Assembly (NCBI GenBank): GCA_002491195.1
Contig: DKVL01000090.1
Location: forward strand, 1-64,000
DNA from: Lachnospiraceae bacterium UBA7179
GTDB lineage: Bacteria; Bacillota; Clostridia; Lachnospirales; Lachnospiraceae
Length of the DNA stretch: 64,000 nucleotides
Reading direction: 5' to 3'
Shown: positions 26,809 through 35,917 of the stretch, in pieces
How positions within the stretch are numbered: the stretch's first letter is position 1
How the letters are laid out: every line of letters begins with the position of its first letter
Translations under genes and position numbers: made by a program
The notes under the pieces: model-generated
Seen by the model: the letters and a program-made list of their open reading frames with translations, nothing else
Databases searched by the model: none
Told to the model about the DNA's origin: nothing

Positions 26809-27556
26809 AATCACCAAACCCTTTATTTATTTGTTCTTTCAATGTATGTGGCGCATAAAGTTTCCACCGTTTATAAAACACATTACCTTTTGACTCTTTC
26901 AGCAAATACCTCTTTGCATCAGAGGAGTATTTTTCACACTCTTCAAAAAAATGGGAAGAAAAATGAAACTCCTCTCCCAACGCTTCAAAAATATATCCGC
27001 ACTTCTGATACAGAAATCCATTGTTATTTCTTGCAAGACATTCAAGCACTTTTTGTTCACGCAACCCTGGCACCAACATCATACAGCGCAATACTTCCTC
27101 CAAACCTGCAATCTTTTCATAATCCCGAATACTGTCTACAACCGTTTGTTCCACAGATGTTACCCGCATATTTCCCTGATATATTACTTCTATATCAGGT
27201 TTACGCTCTACACGGCGATATACCACCCCGTCATATTCAAAATCTGAAAACCGTTTGTCCGTTGCCACAAAGCACTCATAATACACCTGACTTCCATATC
27301 CAAATACTTCAAATGCGCTGTGATGCGTAATACAGGCATCCGAAAACAGATTAGAACCGATCTGATAACGGGAAAGAACAGGCTGCTTTGTCTCTAAACT
27401 GATTACAACGTAAAAATCCCGCTTCACTTTTTCTATCAGTCCCTTTTTCTGATATTCATAGATTACCTGATTTGCAGCACTTGGTGTTCTTACAATCTCT
27501 ATCAATTGCTCCCTTGAAAAGCAGCCCATCGACAGTAAATATTCATAATGTTTCAT
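26792..27556 (-). CDS. AbiEi-type antitoxin / transcriptional regulator
   Basis: A 254-residue protein. The N-terminal winged helix (CFSREQLIEIVRTPSAANQVIYEYQKKGLIEKV in outline) binds DNA, and the following domain (ITHHSAFEVFGYG, RVTSVEQTVVDSI) is the AbiEi antitoxin domain. In characterised AbiE systems the antitoxin represses its own promoter through inverted repeats and neutralises the nucleotidyltransferase. Here a matching inverted repeat flanks the promoter. It is the first gene of the two-gene unit and, unlike the toxin, is intact. The whole module lies between a complete subtilase gene and a subtilase remnant. Confidence 0.85.
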   Translation of the reverse strand: MKHYEYLLSMGCFSREQLIEIVRTPSAANQVIYEYQKKGLIEKVKRDFYVVISLETKQPVLSRYQIGSNLFSDACITHHSAFEVFGYGSQVYYECFVATDKRFSDFEYDGVVYRRVERKPDIEVIYQGNMRVTSVEQTVVDSIRDYEKIAGLEEVLRCMMLVPGLREQKVLECLARNNNGFLYQKCGYIFEALGEEFHFSSHFFEECEKYSSDAKRYLLKESKGNVFYKRWKLYAPHTLKEQINKGFGDYDAIG

Positions 27557-27597
27557 CCTGCATCATCCTCTGTTTTAAGTTTTGCATAATATATTCT

Positions 27598-27651
27598 TTA
27601 ATAGTAATGCTTTGTGATATTCTCAAAATATTTGTTTTAATTTTATCACAA
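27598..27651 (-). promoter_or_regulatory. abiEi promoter with flanking inverted repeat (candidate autorepressor operator)
   Basis: On the minus strand TTGAGA (27621-27626), 17 bases and TATTAA (27598-27603). Perfect 8-base arms TTGTGATA (27612-27619) and TATCACAA (27644-27651) lie either side of the -35 box, one inside the spacer. That geometry suits repression by AbiEi binding. Confidence 0.55.
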
Positions 27652-27725
27652 TGTAGCAGAAAAATCTAATACTTTGTGTAAATATTAAAATGCAATCCGT
27701 TTTATTATCCTTGCCTTCAAAAATA

Positions 27726-27763
27726 GAAAAAGGAAAGTCCATATTGCTCTACAGGACATTCCC
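27726..27763 (-). terminator. Terminator downstream of the subtilase gene
   Basis: On the minus strand GGGAATGTCC pairs with GGACTTTCC across a 13-base loop and is followed by TTTTTCTATTTTT. One internal mismatch. It separates the subtilase from the abiE promoter. Confidence 0.65.
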
Positions 27764-27819
27764 TTCTCTTAGTTCACTTTTTCGTTGTCTCTCAGCCTTA
27801 ACCAGCCATTCTATGCTCC

Positions 27820-29559
27820 CTACACTCCGCGTCCAATGCCTGCAAGGAATTCAAATATGCCTGACACATCAAGCCGTCCATATCCCCACTCTCTATTCGG
27901 ATACTCCAGGAAACGATCGCGCTCTGCTCCCCTGATCAGATAATTTTTGATATTGACTGAGTTGGCGAGAATATCATTGCGGTTCACTACTGCCCATTCC
28001 ATCAGTTGTGCGCATCCTCCCGCTGTGATTGCCGCCGCCACGCTGGTTCCGCTTTTGTCGCCAAACGGTGTGGAGATATTGACTCCTGGTGCCGCGATAT
28101 CCGGGACGATATAATTGTCCCTTGCATTTCCACGCCCCGATGACGCTGCGATACTGTTATTGCCGATCTGATATGACGCCGCAGTCACCGCGCTGTGAAC
28201 GTATCCGGGCTCTGTAATTGTCGTGTAGGGACTAGATTCGAGAAAATAGGTATCCGACAACAGGAAATCGGAGATGGGCAGCCAGATATCAAACTCCCCT
28301 CCTGCAGCGCTTCCCTCCGAATTGATCCTGATATTCCAGACACCCTGTGTCGGATCGGAAAACCGAAACCGAATCACCTCCGCCCCTGACAGCGATTCCA
28401 CAAGCTGATATTCGATCACGATCCTGGTTTGCTCATAGACAAACGTAAACTCCTGCGGAATAAAACTCCGTGGATTGTTCCACCGAGCCGTCTCGCCGCC
28501 GGGCGTGCGGATGACTGCGTTATAAAAATAGGGCGCGTCTCCCCACAGCTCCATGATAAACCCTCTCTCATTTTCCCCCACGCGCAGCTCCACGTCCCTG
28601 TAAGGCTCCCGCTCGCTGGTGCTGCCCCGGAAATGATTCGCACTGTTGCCCTCATTTCCGCCAGCCACGACAGACACCCGGCTCTTCTGCGTGCTGACAT
28701 AATTGAGATAATTACCAAGGATACCTCCGCCCGTGTGATCGCCGAGACTTGTGCCGATTCCCATGCAGATCACAAGCGGCCTCGTCAAAAGCATCGCATA
28801 TTTCTGCAGATACTGAATCGCCAGCAGAATATCAGCTTCACTGTAGCAGGGAACTCCCGGTGGAATTTTATAATAATCCTTCAGATACTGTTTTGCCTCC
28901 TTTAATTTCACAACCGCGATCTGACAGTCCGGCGCCGCGCCGATAAAACTGCCGTTCTCGATTGAGCTTCCGGCTGCCAGGCTTGCCATGACGCTCCCAT
29001 GGCCGTTTGCGTCGGTACTTGGCACTATACTCAGCGGATTTTCATTCGCAAGCGCCTCGTTGATCATCTCATTCGTGTACTCAGATCCATATTCAAATCC
29101 CTCTGGCGGCGTACCAGTCTGAATCGTCTGGTCCCAGATACCCACAATGCGGCTTTTCCCCGCAAAATCTTTAAAGACCTCTTCCTGATAGCGGATTCCC
29201 GTATCGATAAATCCAATCGTCACATTCTTCCCAGTAAGGTTCAACGGTTCTCCCTGCACTGCCAGAATGCCGGACTCTGTAAGTCCCAGGGTATTCAGAT
29301 TTCTGTTCTGCGCCGCTCTCAGCGCCAGTTCTGTGCCACATTCCATCAGCCCATAACATTTTGGTGTCAGGGAGTACGCGCGCTGCCCCATCCGGAAATT
29401 TTCCGTAGCGCTCCGCTCTATGTATAATACGCCCAGCTCCTGCGTAATCTGGTGAAAACAGTAGTCAAACGGCAGATCAATCTCATAATTGCCCGACAGA
29501 ATGACATCCCCTAAGATATCTGCATAGTCGTTAGACAAAATACGTTCCTTGCAGGTCAC
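27820..29559 (-). CDS. S8 subtilisin-like peptidase of the Csp (CspA/B/C) type
   Basis: 579 residues with all catalytic groups: Asp119 (GFIDTGI), His187 (NGHGSV), oxyanion Asn302 (AGGNEGN) and Ser506 (SGTSVAAA). A large insertion between the Asn and Ser blocks (about 310-460) forms the beta-rich jelly-roll domain that marks Csp-type subtilases. Csp proteases process spore cortex hydrolases in clostridia, but many Lachnospiraceae carry several related copies of unknown role. There is no signal peptide; the first ~100 residues are likely a prodomain. It starts with GTG (29559) 7 bases after GAGGG. A related gene end survives at 25640-25708. Confidence 0.88.
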   Translation of the reverse strand: MTCKERILSNDYADILGDVILSGNYEIDLPFDYCFHQITQELGVLYIERSATENFRMGQRAYSLTPKCYGLMECGTELALRAAQNRNLNTLGLTESGILAVQGEPLNLTGKNVTIGFIDTGIRYQEEVFKDFAGKSRIVGIWDQTIQTGTPPEGFEYGSEYTNEMINEALANENPLSIVPSTDANGHGSVMASLAAGSSIENGSFIGAAPDCQIAVVKLKEAKQYLKDYYKIPPGVPCYSEADILLAIQYLQKYAMLLTRPLVICMGIGTSLGDHTGGGILGNYLNYVSTQKSRVSVVAGGNEGNSANHFRGSTSEREPYRDVELRVGENERGFIMELWGDAPYFYNAVIRTPGGETARWNNPRSFIPQEFTFVYEQTRIVIEYQLVESLSGAEVIRFRFSDPTQGVWNIRINSEGSAAGGEFDIWLPISDFLLSDTYFLESSPYTTITEPGYVHSAVTAASYQIGNNSIAASSGRGNARDNYIVPDIAAPGVNISTPFGDKSGTSVAAAITAGGCAQLMEWAVVNRNDILANSVNIKNYLIRGAERDRFLEYPNREWGYGRLDVSGIFEFLAGIGRGV

Positions 29560-29586
29560 TTTTTTCCCTCATCAATAAAGGTTATT

Positions 29587-29592
29587 ATTATA
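29587..29592 (-). promoter_or_regulatory. Candidate -10 box of the subtilase gene
   Basis: TATAAT on the minus strand about 28 bases before the GTG start. No convincing -35 at the standard distance. Confidence 0.35.
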
Positions 29593-29662
29593 GTGTATGC
29601 TGCAAGGAACGTGTTATCACAGTTTCCGTTTATTTCTTTCTGATCTCCGCGGCTTTATAATC

Positions 29663-30508
29663 CTATACGCCAGAGTACGCAGAGAATCCTGCGTCGATCG
29701 GCAAAACTACACCTGTGATCGCACTCGCCGCCTTGTCGTCGCACAGGAAAAATACGCCGCCAAGAAGCTCCTCACTCTCGACGAAACGCCCTGTCGGTGT
29801 GCCGCTTAATATTTTGTTGGAACGCGCTGTCGGCGTGCCGTCCTCATTGAATAACAGCCTGCGGTTCTGATTAGACACTAAGAATCCGGGTGCAATCGCA
29901 TTGCAGCGAATACCTGTGCCTGCAAAGTGCGTGGCAAGCCATTGCGTAAAGTTTGATACCGCCGCTTTCGCACCGGAATAGGCCGGAATTTTCGTCAGTG
30001 GAATATAGGCATTCATGGAAGAAATATTCAGAATACACCCAGACTTTTTGTCCACCATATCCTTTGCAAACACCTGTGTCGGCAGAAGCGTTCCCTGAAA
30101 ATTCAACTTGAACACAAAATCCACGCCATTGGGATCCAGGTCAAAAAATGTCTTCTGTCCCTCCACCGCCTCATGCTGGTATTCATTGTCCGTTGTTGCG
30201 CGCGGATTGTTGCCTCCTGCCCCGTTTACCAGAATATCACAGGGTCCCAAATCAGCCAGCACCTGCTCATGAACCTGTGCCAATGCTTCCGGTTCAAGCA
30301 CATTTGCCTTATATCCTTCGCAGACAAAACCCTCTGCCCTGCACTCCTCGGCCAACGCCTTCACTGCATCTTCATTTAAATCGAGTGCCGCTACTTTTGC
30401 ACCTGCCTGCGCAAACGCTTTTGCCATCGTACCACACAGCACACCGCCTGCACCTGTCACTACTACCACTTTTCCAGTAAAGTCTATATTTAATGGAAGC
30501 TCCATCAT
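29663..30508 (-). CDS. SDR-family oxidoreductase, probable D-mannonate oxidoreductase (fructuronate reductase)
   Basis: A 281-residue short-chain dehydrogenase. It has the nucleotide motif VVVTGAGGVLCGTM (TGxxxGxG), NGAGG, Ser of NISSMNAY, and the catalytic YSGAK pair Tyr/Lys. It follows uxuA directly as the last gene of a hexuronate operon, and the SDR form of UxuB reducing fructuronate to mannonate is known in Firmicutes, so that reaction is likely. The ATG at 30508 is favoured by AGGATGGGG upstream; an earlier start at 30571 would overlap uxuA by 14 bases. Confidence 0.85.
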   Translation of the reverse strand: MMELPLNIDFTGKVVVVTGAGGVLCGTMAKAFAQAGAKVAALDLNEDAVKALAEECRAEGFVCEGYKANVLEPEALAQVHEQVLADLGPCDILVNGAGGNNPRATTDNEYQHEAVEGQKTFFDLDPNGVDFVFKLNFQGTLLPTQVFAKDMVDKKSGCILNISSMNAYIPLTKIPAYSGAKAAVSNFTQWLATHFAGTGIRCNAIAPGFLVSNQNRRLLFNEDGTPTARSNKILSGTPTGRFVESEELLGGVFFLCDDKAASAITGVVLPIDAGFSAYSGV

Positions 30509-30557
30509 ATTTAACCCCATCCTTTCTAAAATATTCGCGTTATCCAGACCTGGCCCC

Positions 30558-31628
30558 TTAACATTTTCCATCTAAGCGCTCAAGCATATCCCAGCAGCCC
30601 CACATGTACATGATGCCGAGCGCCCTGTCATACAGTCCATAGCCCGGACGGCACTGTTCACCCCAGATGTGTCTGCCATGGTCAGGCCGGATATATCCGT
30701 CATATCCACAATCGTGATAAGCACGCATGATCTCCAGGATCCCCACATCACCATCACAGTCCCGGTGTGATGCCTCTGTAAAGTCCCCATTTGGAAAATG
30801 CTTCACATTGCGGATATGCGCAAAAGCGATCCTGTCGCAATAAGTGCGGATGATATCTGGCACATCGTTATCGGGATTCGCACCGAGGGAACCAGAGCAC
30901 AGGCACAGACAATTGTACTCGTCATCCACCATGGACAGAAAATGTCCGATTGCCTCCTTGTCCACCAGAAGACGCGGAATACCGAAGATATCCCATGGCG
31001 GATCATCCTGATGAATCGCCATCTTGATGCCAGTTTCGTGACAGGTCGGCATGATCGCCTCGAGGAAATACTTCAGATTATCCCACAGCTTCTCCTTTGT
31101 CACTGGACGGTACGCCTCAAAGAGCTCATCGAGTTTCGCCATGCGCTCCGGCTCCCATCCTGGGAAAGTCATGCCATGGAGATTCTCTAGGATATAGTTT
31201 GCCATCTCCTTGTAATCCTGCTGGATCTTCGATTTTTCATAATACAATGCAGTAGAACCGTCCTCCATCGGATGGAAGAGATCTGTTCTCGTCCAGTCAA
31301 AGATCGGCATGAAATTATAGGTCACTACCTTGACCCCGAACTTCGCAAGATTGCGCAGTGTCTGCTTGTAATTCTCAATGTATTTGTCGCGCGTTGGCAG
31401 TCCAATCTTGATATCATCATGGACATTCACACTCTCCACGACATCCATGTTAAATCCATGATCCTCGATCTGATGACGCATCTTCTCAATCTCTGCAATC
31501 TCCCACACCTCACCTGCCGCCTTATCGTGCAATGCCCAGACCAGTCCGGTTACACCTGGGATCTGTTTGATCTGCTCCTGTGTAATACTGTCATTTCCCT
31601 CGCCATACCAGCGAAAAGTCATCTGCAT
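30558..31628 (-). CDS. uxuA: Mannonate dehydratase
   Basis: Converts D-mannonate to 2-keto-3-deoxy-D-gluconate in glucuronate breakdown. The 356-residue TIM-barrel metalloenzyme has the family-specific segments FRWYGEGNDSI at the start, HQDDPPWDIFGIPRL, LCLCSGSLGANPDND, FAHIRNVK and YIRPDHGR with His and Cys ligands for the metal. AGGAGG precedes the ATG. It is the fifth gene of the operon from the beta-glucuronidase-like GH2 gene and is followed by the SDR oxidoreductase. Downstream kdgK/kdgA genes are not in the window. Confidence 0.95.
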   Translation of the reverse strand: MQMTFRWYGEGNDSITQEQIKQIPGVTGLVWALHDKAAGEVWEIAEIEKMRHQIEDHGFNMDVVESVNVHDDIKIGLPTRDKYIENYKQTLRNLAKFGVKVVTYNFMPIFDWTRTDLFHPMEDGSTALYYEKSKIQQDYKEMANYILENLHGMTFPGWEPERMAKLDELFEAYRPVTKEKLWDNLKYFLEAIMPTCHETGIKMAIHQDDPPWDIFGIPRLLVDKEAIGHFLSMVDDEYNCLCLCSGSLGANPDNDVPDIIRTYCDRIAFAHIRNVKHFPNGDFTEASHRDCDGDVGILEIMRAYHDCGYDGYIRPDHGRHIWGEQCRPGYGLYDRALGIMYMWGCWDMLERLDGKC

Positions 31629-31714
31629 AAATCTCCACCTCCTAATTATAAATCTTTTCTGTGAGTGAAAACCACTAAATCAAACCACTAAAGCGGTTCA
31701 AAATTCTTCCCACA

Positions 31715-33487
31715 TTAAATCCTCGTATCAAAAATGCCACAGAAGGAATCCACAGGGTCTTCGCCCGTAAACGCCTCCTCGCCCGTCATCAGCTTCGCAA
31801 CCAGCGCATCCAGCGTGGAATCATTGCTGTCATAAGTGTTGATATACGTTCTCGCCTGTGGAATATCTGCGAGCACAAACGGATGCTGCACACCGATCAC
31901 GACTACAGGCAGTTCAAATACATACCAGGGAATCTCCCCGCCGCCCTTCGTCATGCCAAATGCAGGACGCGCAACTGGCTGGAATCCGCCCGGAATGTCC
32001 ACCAGTGTGATGATCAGATCCTGGTTTTCGCGGAACTCCTTGATCGGAGTCTTCCCTGCGAAATACATGTTGATATCCGGCTTTTCTCCCGCTTGTATCT
32101 GCTTCTGCATCTTCTCGATCGGACTTTCGTATAGAAAAGCATCAAAGCCTTTCGCTGCCAGCTTGTCGCGCAGCACTTCCGCCGGCGATTTCTTCGCTCC
32201 GAACAGCGCTCCAAGTCCCGGTGCGGACAATCCTTTCACATACACGATCATGATACGCTTATAACGCTCTGGCGTGACCGGAAGTACATCCTTGTCCTTA
32301 TATTTAACTAAAGTGACAGACCTGTCAGATATCTCTTTCTGCATGGCAATATGCGCCTCGCATCCAACAATCTCATGTACCTGCCCACGCGGCGGCATGA
32401 TCTTTGTCTTTGCCTTCTTGTGCAGTCCCATGTGCGCCTTGAGCGCCAGAATGCGGTGAAGTGCATCGTCAAGCCGCTCGTCTGTGATCCGTCCGTCCAG
32501 ATATCCCTGCTTCATGCTCGCAAAATCTTCGTCCATCTCATTGAAGAACAGGAACATATCCACACCCGCTGCGATCGCCGCCGGGAGCACATCACTGCGC
32601 TTCATGCGGCAGGTCAGTCCTACCATATGCGACGCGTCAGTCAATATCATTCCATTGAATCCAAGTTTCCCACGCAGCAGTCCCTGAATCAGCTCCGGTG
32701 AAAGTGTTGCCGGCATCATCTCGTCATCTGTGATATCCGGGTTAAAGCGGCGCGCATATGCCGGCTGCATAATATGACCTGCCATGATCGCCTCAAGTCC
32801 ATTGTCAATGAGTGTCCTGTAGACTAAACCAAACGTCTCGTCCCACTCCTCACAGCTCATGTCATTCACGCTGTTCGCCACATGCTGGTCTCGGAAATCC
32901 AGTCCGTCGCCCGGGAAATGCTTTGCCGCACAGCAAAATCCCGGATTAGCGTGTGCACCGTCCATGTATGCCTTTGCCATCTTTGCAACCCGCTTCGGAT
33001 CATTGCCGTAAGTGCGTAGCCCGATCACCGGATTTTCCCAGTTGTATATGATATCACTGACCGGCGCAAAGGATAAATTACAGCCGATCGCCGCAGCCTC
33101 CCTGTTTGCCATATACCCCAGCTGATAAGCATAGTCGACATTTCTGGTCGCGCCGATCTTGGTCTGGCTTCCAATCATCGTACCATCCGTACATGCGCCG
33201 TTACCGCCATTCTCGGTATTGCAGGCAATGATCAGTGGAATCTTGCTGTTCTCCTGCAGGATCCGGTTCTGCTCATAGATCTCATCCGCTGTCCCCGGAT
33301 TGTATCGAATGCCGCCGATATGGTAATCATTCACTGTCATCTTCAGATAGTCTTCCGTGCGGGAGGAACCCATGTTAAAAAACAGCTGTCCTATTTTCTC
33401 GTCAATGTCCATCCCTGCAATGGTGTCCTCAACCCACCTGCAGTCCTCATCCGACAGGTTGAACGGCTTTGCTTTCATATCTACCAT
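31715..33487 (-). CDS. Glycoside hydrolase family 3 protein (beta-N-acetylhexosaminidase/beta-glycosidase type)
   Basis: 590 residues, no signal peptide, so cytoplasmic. The N-terminal GH3 barrel (about 20-345) has KHFPGDGLDFRDQH (about 189-202), which contains the Lys-His substrate residues and a NagZ-like His-Asp dyad, and the nucleophile in MILTDASH (Asp284). The second domain (about 380-590) is the GH3 C-terminal alpha/beta sandwich. NagZ-like features suggest a beta-hexosaminidase or a phosphorylase-like enzyme, while the operon points to plant or host glycoside or glucuronide degradation. AAGGAG lies 10 bases before the ATG. Confidence 0.85.
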   Translation of the reverse strand: MVDMKAKPFNLSDEDCRWVEDTIAGMDIDEKIGQLFFNMGSSRTEDYLKMTVNDYHIGGIRYNPGTADEIYEQNRILQENSKIPLIIACNTENGGNGACTDGTMIGSQTKIGATRNVDYAYQLGYMANREAAAIGCNLSFAPVSDIIYNWENPVIGLRTYGNDPKRVAKMAKAYMDGAHANPGFCCAAKHFPGDGLDFRDQHVANSVNDMSCEEWDETFGLVYRTLIDNGLEAIMAGHIMQPAYARRFNPDITDDEMMPATLSPELIQGLLRGKLGFNGMILTDASHMVGLTCRMKRSDVLPAAIAAGVDMFLFFNEMDEDFASMKQGYLDGRITDERLDDALHRILALKAHMGLHKKAKTKIMPPRGQVHEIVGCEAHIAMQKEISDRSVTLVKYKDKDVLPVTPERYKRIMIVYVKGLSAPGLGALFGAKKSPAEVLRDKLAAKGFDAFLYESPIEKMQKQIQAGEKPDINMYFAGKTPIKEFRENQDLIITLVDIPGGFQPVARPAFGMTKGGGEIPWYVFELPVVVIGVQHPFVLADIPQARTYINTYDSNDSTLDALVAKLMTGEEAFTGEDPVDSFCGIFDTRI

Positions 33488-33522
33488 TGTACCACTTCTC
33501 CTTTTTATAATCTATGTTTTAT

Positions 33523-34371
33523 CTATATTTTACCAAGATTCTTGAGAAATTGTTCCTTTTTCTCCTGCTGGTATCCATCACCGTAAGTACCCTTCAGGAA
33601 ATATCCGATTCCTTCTTTGGCAAATTCTTCCCAGCTCTGTTTCTCATGTTTCACCAGGATCGGATAATAGTACACTCCGTTTTTTTCCGCCGCATCCAGA
33701 TCTCCTGGGGCATCCCCGCACATCAGTACATGATCCGGGGCATATCCCCGCTTCATCAGCTCACCGATACAGAATGCCTTGCTCCCAGAATCCTGTGCCA
33801 GCACCACATCCGTATACTCCAGCAGTCCATAAAAATCCCACTCATCCAGCACTGCACTCAGATTTGCGCTGGATACGATCGCGATATCCGCATCGCGGTG
33901 CGCTCTCTTTAAGGCTTCCAGCACGCCAGGAAAAGGACGTTTGTCCTCCTCCGGGAGTCTGTCTATGGACTGATTGACCGCGCTGCTCCACGCCAGAGCC
34001 TTGCGCAGACAGATGTTGTCCTTTCGGATGATCTCACGCTCCAGGGCGGCATTGGACAATTCCGGCGTCTCGTTCACCCACTTTTCCAAAGCATCAAGTT
34101 CCTCGATCTCGCAATACTTTTCCCGTATCTCACCAAGCGCCTTTACCAGTCCCTTAAAACGGTTGATACCGCGTGTCATCGTGTACAGATTGATCTCATT
34201 CCAACGCTCCAGTATCGCCCCACGCCACTCTTCCAGCCCCCACTCTGCAACCATACAGGGTCCAAAGCAGCGGATATGTTTAATGTCCATCGTGTCCATG
34301 GCACAGCCATCACTGTCCACACAGACAAGAAAGTCACTTCGCTTCGTGTACGCCATAAACTTATCTGCCAT
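33523..34371 (-). CDS. HAD-superfamily hydrolase (phosphatase)
   Basis: 282 residues. Motif I is VDSDGCAMDTM with both Asp residues, motif II IVSSAN, the conserved Lys in GSKAFC and motif III CGDAPGDLDAA; the cap region of about 120 residues between motifs I and II contains many aromatic residues. It probably dephosphorylates a small metabolite, perhaps a sugar phosphate by-product of this hexuronide operon, but the substrate cannot be read from sequence. AAGGGGGATGG precedes the start. It lies between the symporter and the GH3 gene. Confidence 0.8.
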   Translation of the reverse strand: MADKFMAYTKRSDFLVCVDSDGCAMDTMDIKHIRCFGPCMVAEWGLEEWRGAILERWNEINLYTMTRGINRFKGLVKALGEIREKYCEIEELDALEKWVNETPELSNAALEREIIRKDNICLRKALAWSSAVNQSIDRLPEEDKRPFPGVLEALKRAHRDADIAIVSSANLSAVLDEWDFYGLLEYTDVVLAQDSGSKAFCIGELMKRGYAPDHVLMCGDAPGDLDAAEKNGVYYYPILVKHEKQSWEEFAKEGIGYFLKGTYGDGYQQEKKEQFLKNLGKI

Positions 34372-34402
34372 CTTCCATCCCCCTTTCTTATTATATTATT
34401 CC

Positions 34403-34487
34403 AGAAAAAACGCCGCCCTCTGTGTTCTTCCAACCATCTTAGTATTTTCTATTCCACCGAAGAACGCTGCCCATGGTTTAGCGCTTC
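34403..34487 (-). repeat. Two-hairpin intergenic repeat element, copy D
   Basis: AGAAAAAACGC (34403-34413) pairs with GTGTTCTTCC (34422-34431); a CTTAG box is at 34438-34442 and a second GAAGAACGC (34459-34467) faces GCGCTTC (34481-34487). Read on the minus strand, the order CTAAG, hairpin, downstream gene matches the copies at 47.0 and 50.1 kb. It overlaps the stop codon of the symporter gene. Confidence 0.5.
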
Positions 34488-35863
34488 TTTGCAAGCACAG
34501 CAACGTTCTCTTCCACGCGCTTCTTATTCAGCGGATAGATAAAGATCAAAAATACTGCCACAAGTGTAAAACCAATGATCGGTGCAATGCAGGAAAGCTT
34601 AAAAATCCGCTCTGTAACCTCCGGGTCAAACGCTGTCGCATTGGAATATCCGATCATGGTCAGCAGTGAACCTGTAAGCCCTGCGGAAAGCGCCTGGCCG
34701 AGTTTCCTTGCAAAAGAGTATACAGAATAAATCGTTCCATCCTCGCGCACGCCATTCTTCACCTCTGCATCGTCAATAACGTCCGTGATCATTGCCCAGA
34801 TCACTGTATTAAAGAATCCGAGCCCTATATAGGCAACCGTAAAAAATCCAACATACACAAACGCGTTCGACGGATGCACGATCAGGCAGACCAGATACAC
34901 AACTGCAGCCGACGCACAGGAGACTACTGACAGCTCCTTCTTGCCAAACTTTGCGGACAGCCTGGAGGCAAGCGGTGCACAGATCACAAGCATCGCGATC
35001 GTTCCTGTCAGAGAAGACATTGACTGCGCTGTCGCATTACCATAGTAGTTCGGGAACACATAGCCAGCCATGCCCTGCATCGTCAGCATCGCAAGAAGCA
35101 GAGCGATCGCTGCCGCTATGATACCAAGCAGTGAGCGGTTTGTCACAAGACTCTTGAGCAGCTTGCCAATATTCAACTTTGTGTTGTTTGCCGGAACTTC
35201 CACACGCTCTGTCACCAGCTTAAAGCAAAGCATATAGCAGATGATTGCCATCACACCAAATACACCTGCGATAACAGTCATGCGCGTACCAGACAAAACG
35301 GTATTTCCATTAACTGTCTCATAGGCAAACATCGGAGTACCTACGCCAATAACAAGACCTGCCAGTGTCGCACCGATCGTTCTCCATGTAGAGAGTGATG
35401 CACGATCCTTTGGATCCGGAGAAACTGCAGATGCCATGGAACCATACGGAATATTGATGGAAGTATAGAAGATGGAACCCCACAAAATATAGGTAATGAC
35501 CATCCAGAATACCTTGAACCCATATGCCATATGGGCAAATCCCGACTGATAGATCAGGAACGACGCGATTGCCACCGGCCCGCACATACGCCTGATCCAT
35601 GGTTTGAACTTGCCGTCTTTCGTCGGCTTGGAGCGGTCAACGATCTGCCCCATCGTCACATCCGTGAAAGCGTCGATAAACCGTGCTGCCATCATCAGCA
35701 GTCCCACGACAGCCGCATCAATTCCCATAACGTCCGTATAAAATTTCAACATAAAACTGGAGGACAAAATAAACGTAAAATCATTACCAAAGTCACCAAA
35801 CATGTACCCCACTTTGTCTTTCATGCCAAACGGGGCCACTGTTTTATTTGTATTATCTGCCAT
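34478..35863 (-). CDS. GPH-family sugar/glucuronide:cation symporter
   Basis: 461-residue membrane transporter of the glycoside-pentoside-hexuronide family (MelB/GusB relatives) with about twelve hydrophobic segments. The N-terminal GYMFGDFGNDFTFILSSSFMLKFYTD and the RFIDAFTDVTMGQIVDRSKP loop are the family signatures; Asp residues in these helices usually bind the coupling cation. Its place directly after the GH2 gene and before the mannonate pathway genes makes a beta-glucuronide the likely substrate, taken in with sodium or protons and then hydrolysed inside. AGGAGG lies 6 bases before the ATG. Confidence 0.9.
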   Translation of the reverse strand: MADNTNKTVAPFGMKDKVGYMFGDFGNDFTFILSSSFMLKFYTDVMGIDAAVVGLLMMAARFIDAFTDVTMGQIVDRSKPTKDGKFKPWIRRMCGPVAIASFLIYQSGFAHMAYGFKVFWMVITYILWGSIFYTSINIPYGSMASAVSPDPKDRASLSTWRTIGATLAGLVIGVGTPMFAYETVNGNTVLSGTRMTVIAGVFGVMAIICYMLCFKLVTERVEVPANNTKLNIGKLLKSLVTNRSLLGIIAAAIALLLAMLTMQGMAGYVFPNYYGNATAQSMSSLTGTIAMLVICAPLASRLSAKFGKKELSVVSCASAAVVYLVCLIVHPSNAFVYVGFFTVAYIGLGFFNTVIWAMITDVIDDAEVKNGVREDGTIYSVYSFARKLGQALSAGLTGSLLTMIGYSNATAFDPEVTERIFKLSCIAPIIGFTLVAVFLIFIYPLNKKRVEENVAVLAKKR

Positions 35864-35917
35864 AAAAATCCTCCTCTCGGATTTATCTCTATCTATTTTA
35901 CATTTTGCATTTGTATT

